DNA of 5,733 bases from Desulfobacterales bacterium (GTDB lineage: Bacteria > Desulfobacterota > Desulfobacteria > Desulfobacterales > QNYZ01): contig JAOZUU010000197.1 of assembly GCA_029938515.1 (NCBI GenBank), forward strand, positions 1 to 5,733, given 5' to 3'. The notes under the pieces are model-generated. The model saw only the letters and a program-made list of their open reading frames with translations, was not told the DNA's origin and made no database searches. The position numbers and the translations under genes are program-made. Each line of letters begins with the position of its first letter. Position 1 is the stretch's first letter. Shown piece by piece: positions 5,005-5,733 of this stretch.

Positions 5005-5049
5005 AAACGGGGTCAGCATCGCAACGAAAACACCCTCGGGTTTAACCAT
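5005..5049 (-). pseudogene. DapA-family N-terminal scrap
   Basis: The 15 codons MVKPEGVFVAMLTPF match the conserved start of dihydrodipicolinate synthase-family aldolases (KPEGVxxAMxTPF). After TPF the frame runs on without any further family resemblance: the expected DG, NEE and later catalytic Tyr and Lys are absent. No ribosome binding site precedes it. It lies 26 bp after the terminator of a separate, internally deleted dapA-like gene, so two copies may once have been in tandem. The match is short; chance is possible. Confidence 0.4.
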
Positions 5050-5075
5050 CAGCAGCTTCGTTTACTTCTATGTCT

Positions 5076-5108
5076 AAAAATCCGGAGGCGGTAATCGCCT
5101 CCCGGATT
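5076..5108. terminator. Strong bidirectional intrinsic terminator
   Basis: On the minus strand ATCCG-G-GAGGCG pairs with CGCCTCCGGAT around a 5-nt loop, with a single bulged G, and five T follow. On the plus strand the same stem is followed by TATTTTTTT. It begins at the stop codon of the dapA-like pseudogene and ends that operon. Confidence 0.85.
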
Positions 5109-5369
5109 ATTTTTTTGCACCATCATTAAGCGGTAACAACGGGCGCCGCGGCAGGCCGCCATATAATCCCGCCACGTCCAGAGTGTATTTCATTCCCGCC
5201 ACACCGAAGCGGCCCGACACCGCGTTATTCAGTCGACTGAGCTTAAAATGCAGCTGGCGTGCACCCTTTGAGTCGCCAGCCTCAAATTTTTCAACTGATC
5301 AATCGACAGGGCTTCATCGATAAACGGCGTTGTAATCGGTGCAAAAACTCCGGATAGTTCCATTTTCAT
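5107..5369 (-). pseudogene. dapA-family aldolase gene with large internal deletion
   Basis: The start is intact: GGAGA 7 nt before the ATG at 5369, then MKMELSGVFAPITTPF and LSIDQLK, the classic N-terminus of dihydrodipicolinate synthase / N-acetylneuraminate lyase family proteins. After about 30 residues the frame is lost. A second frame picks up at VEKFEAGDSKGARQL and runs through NNAVSGRFGVAGMKYTLD and VAGLYGGLPRRPLLPL to TAA at 5109-5107, the classic C-terminus. The family is about 290-300 residues long, so roughly 200 middle codons, with the catalytic Tyr and Schiff-base Lys, are missing; the product cannot work. The join is at 5281-5294 (TTGAAAAATTTGAG). It follows the dehydrogenase remnant by 41 bp, suggesting an old catabolic operon. 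The original substrate cannot be told. Confidence 0.8.
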
Positions 5370-5410
5370 TGCTGATTCTCCATAAATCAAACGGCAAGGG
5401 GATATGAGTA

Positions 5411-5733
5411 TTACAAGGATTGATCCGCCGGGATGACCATAAGACGCGGAATACGTACATGATTCGGCTGTTCAAGCATAAAACGGACCGATCGGGCGAT
5501 ATCTTCCGGTTTAAGCGGCCTGGGGATGTCCAAAAGCTTTGCCGGTGGATCTTTCCACTCCCTGTGTAATTCTGTTTCAACCTAACCTGCCTCGATGCAG
5601 GCAACGCATATATCGGTTTTTGCCAGCTCCATGCGTAAAGCCTCCGCTAGCGCATCGATGGCATGCTTCGTCCCGGAGTAAGCGCCCAGCGTGGGACGGA
5701 CCAATGTTATATTTGCAAATCAGCTGTTTCTTC
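5411..5733 (-). pseudogene. Short-chain dehydrogenase/reductase remnant, partial, with in-frame stops
   Basis: The minus strand encodes the C-terminal half of a classical SDR: RPTLGAYSGTKHAIDALAEA carries the catalytic YxxxK (Tyr-Ser-Gly-Thr-Lys), then LRMELAKTDICVACIEAG, a TAG at 5584-5582, VETELHREW, LKPEDIARSVRFMLEQP and the end VMVIP-like PRLMVIPADQSL with TAA at 5413-5411. The TAG falls in the PGxVxTE motif, at a position that is normally variable. A further in-frame TGA at 5722-5720 lies before FANITLV, where an intact SDR would have its NISS strand, and the spacing there looks shortened. The NAD-binding N-terminus is beyond the window. Two stops indicate a dead gene. Some deltaproteobacteria decode TAG as pyrrolysine, but the TGA makes that a poor explanation. 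Confidence 0.8.

Noticed and set aside
4819..5049. A 76-residue minus-strand protein as a real gene
   Set aside because: Only the first 15 residues look like a family (DapA N-terminus); the remainder is not recognisable and no ribosome binding site precedes the ATG.
4976..5095. 39-codon plus-strand frame beginning MKNLEMDSNE
   Set aside because: The purine-rich run before it abuts the ATG, the frame ends inside a terminator hairpin, and its composition is unremarkable.
5314..5604. 96-residue minus-strand frame over the SDR and dapA-like remnants
   Set aside because: It crosses two identifiable genes in the wrong frame; the SDR and DapA motifs are in other frames.
1..5733. CRISPR array, tRNA or rRNA genes
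   Set aside because: No regularly spaced repeats and no tRNA cloverleaf or rRNA-like sequence noticed on either strand.

Overview
The window looks like an accessory, partly decaying stretch of a Gram-negative bacterial chromosome. A sulfate-reducer-like deltaproteobacterium (Desulfobacterota) is my best guess. That guess is inference, from the mix of exported proteins (a lipoprotein, a secreted protein beginning NKVVVIPL after its signal peptide, a large secreted propeller-like protein) beside a CoA-transferase of fermentative or anaerobic type. No rRNA or other taxonomic marker is present.

Left part (1-1326): the plus strand opens with the tail of a probable ISAzo13-type transposase fragment (1-69). 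Two short genes for exported proteins follow on the minus strand: a Rap1a/Tai-type protein (94-447) and an MmpS-like lipoprotein (794-1186). The two proteins are unrelated, yet each gene has its own copy of one 5' control unit: a sigma70-like promoter with a 17-bp spacer, a conserved hairpin, a conserved Shine-Dalgarno plus ATG, and an intrinsic terminator just before the real ribosome binding site. About 84% of bases agree over the first 70 bp. In the copy before the Rap1a gene the conserved ATG opens a 22-codon leader reading frame that runs through the terminator and stops on the next ribosome binding site. In the copy before the lipoprotein gene it is ATG followed at once by TAA. This repeated attenuator is the most interesting item in the window.

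Middle (1327-3244): about 520 bp of AT-rich intergenic DNA with a short coding-like remnant and one perfect DnaA-box sequence, then an intact, visibly GC-richer gene for an acetyl-CoA hydrolase / 4-hydroxybutyrate CoA-transferase family enzyme on the plus strand. Its start is better placed at 1883 than at 1850.

Right part (3276-5733, all minus strand): a 416-residue secreted protein with a TTG start, convergent with the CoA-transferase and 31 bp from it. Three nucleotides upstream ends a small secreted-protein gene broken by one extra base (4530-4803), so the two probably form an operon. Further right lie a short DapA-like N-terminus (5005-5049), a bidirectional terminator, a dapA-family gene that has lost its whole middle (5107-5369), and a short-chain dehydrogenase remnant with two in-frame stops (5411-5733, running off the window). 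The dehydrogenase and dapA-like genes were probably once a catabolic operon. Several independent lesions in about 1.2 kb show that this end is decaying, or that the sequence has many errors there.
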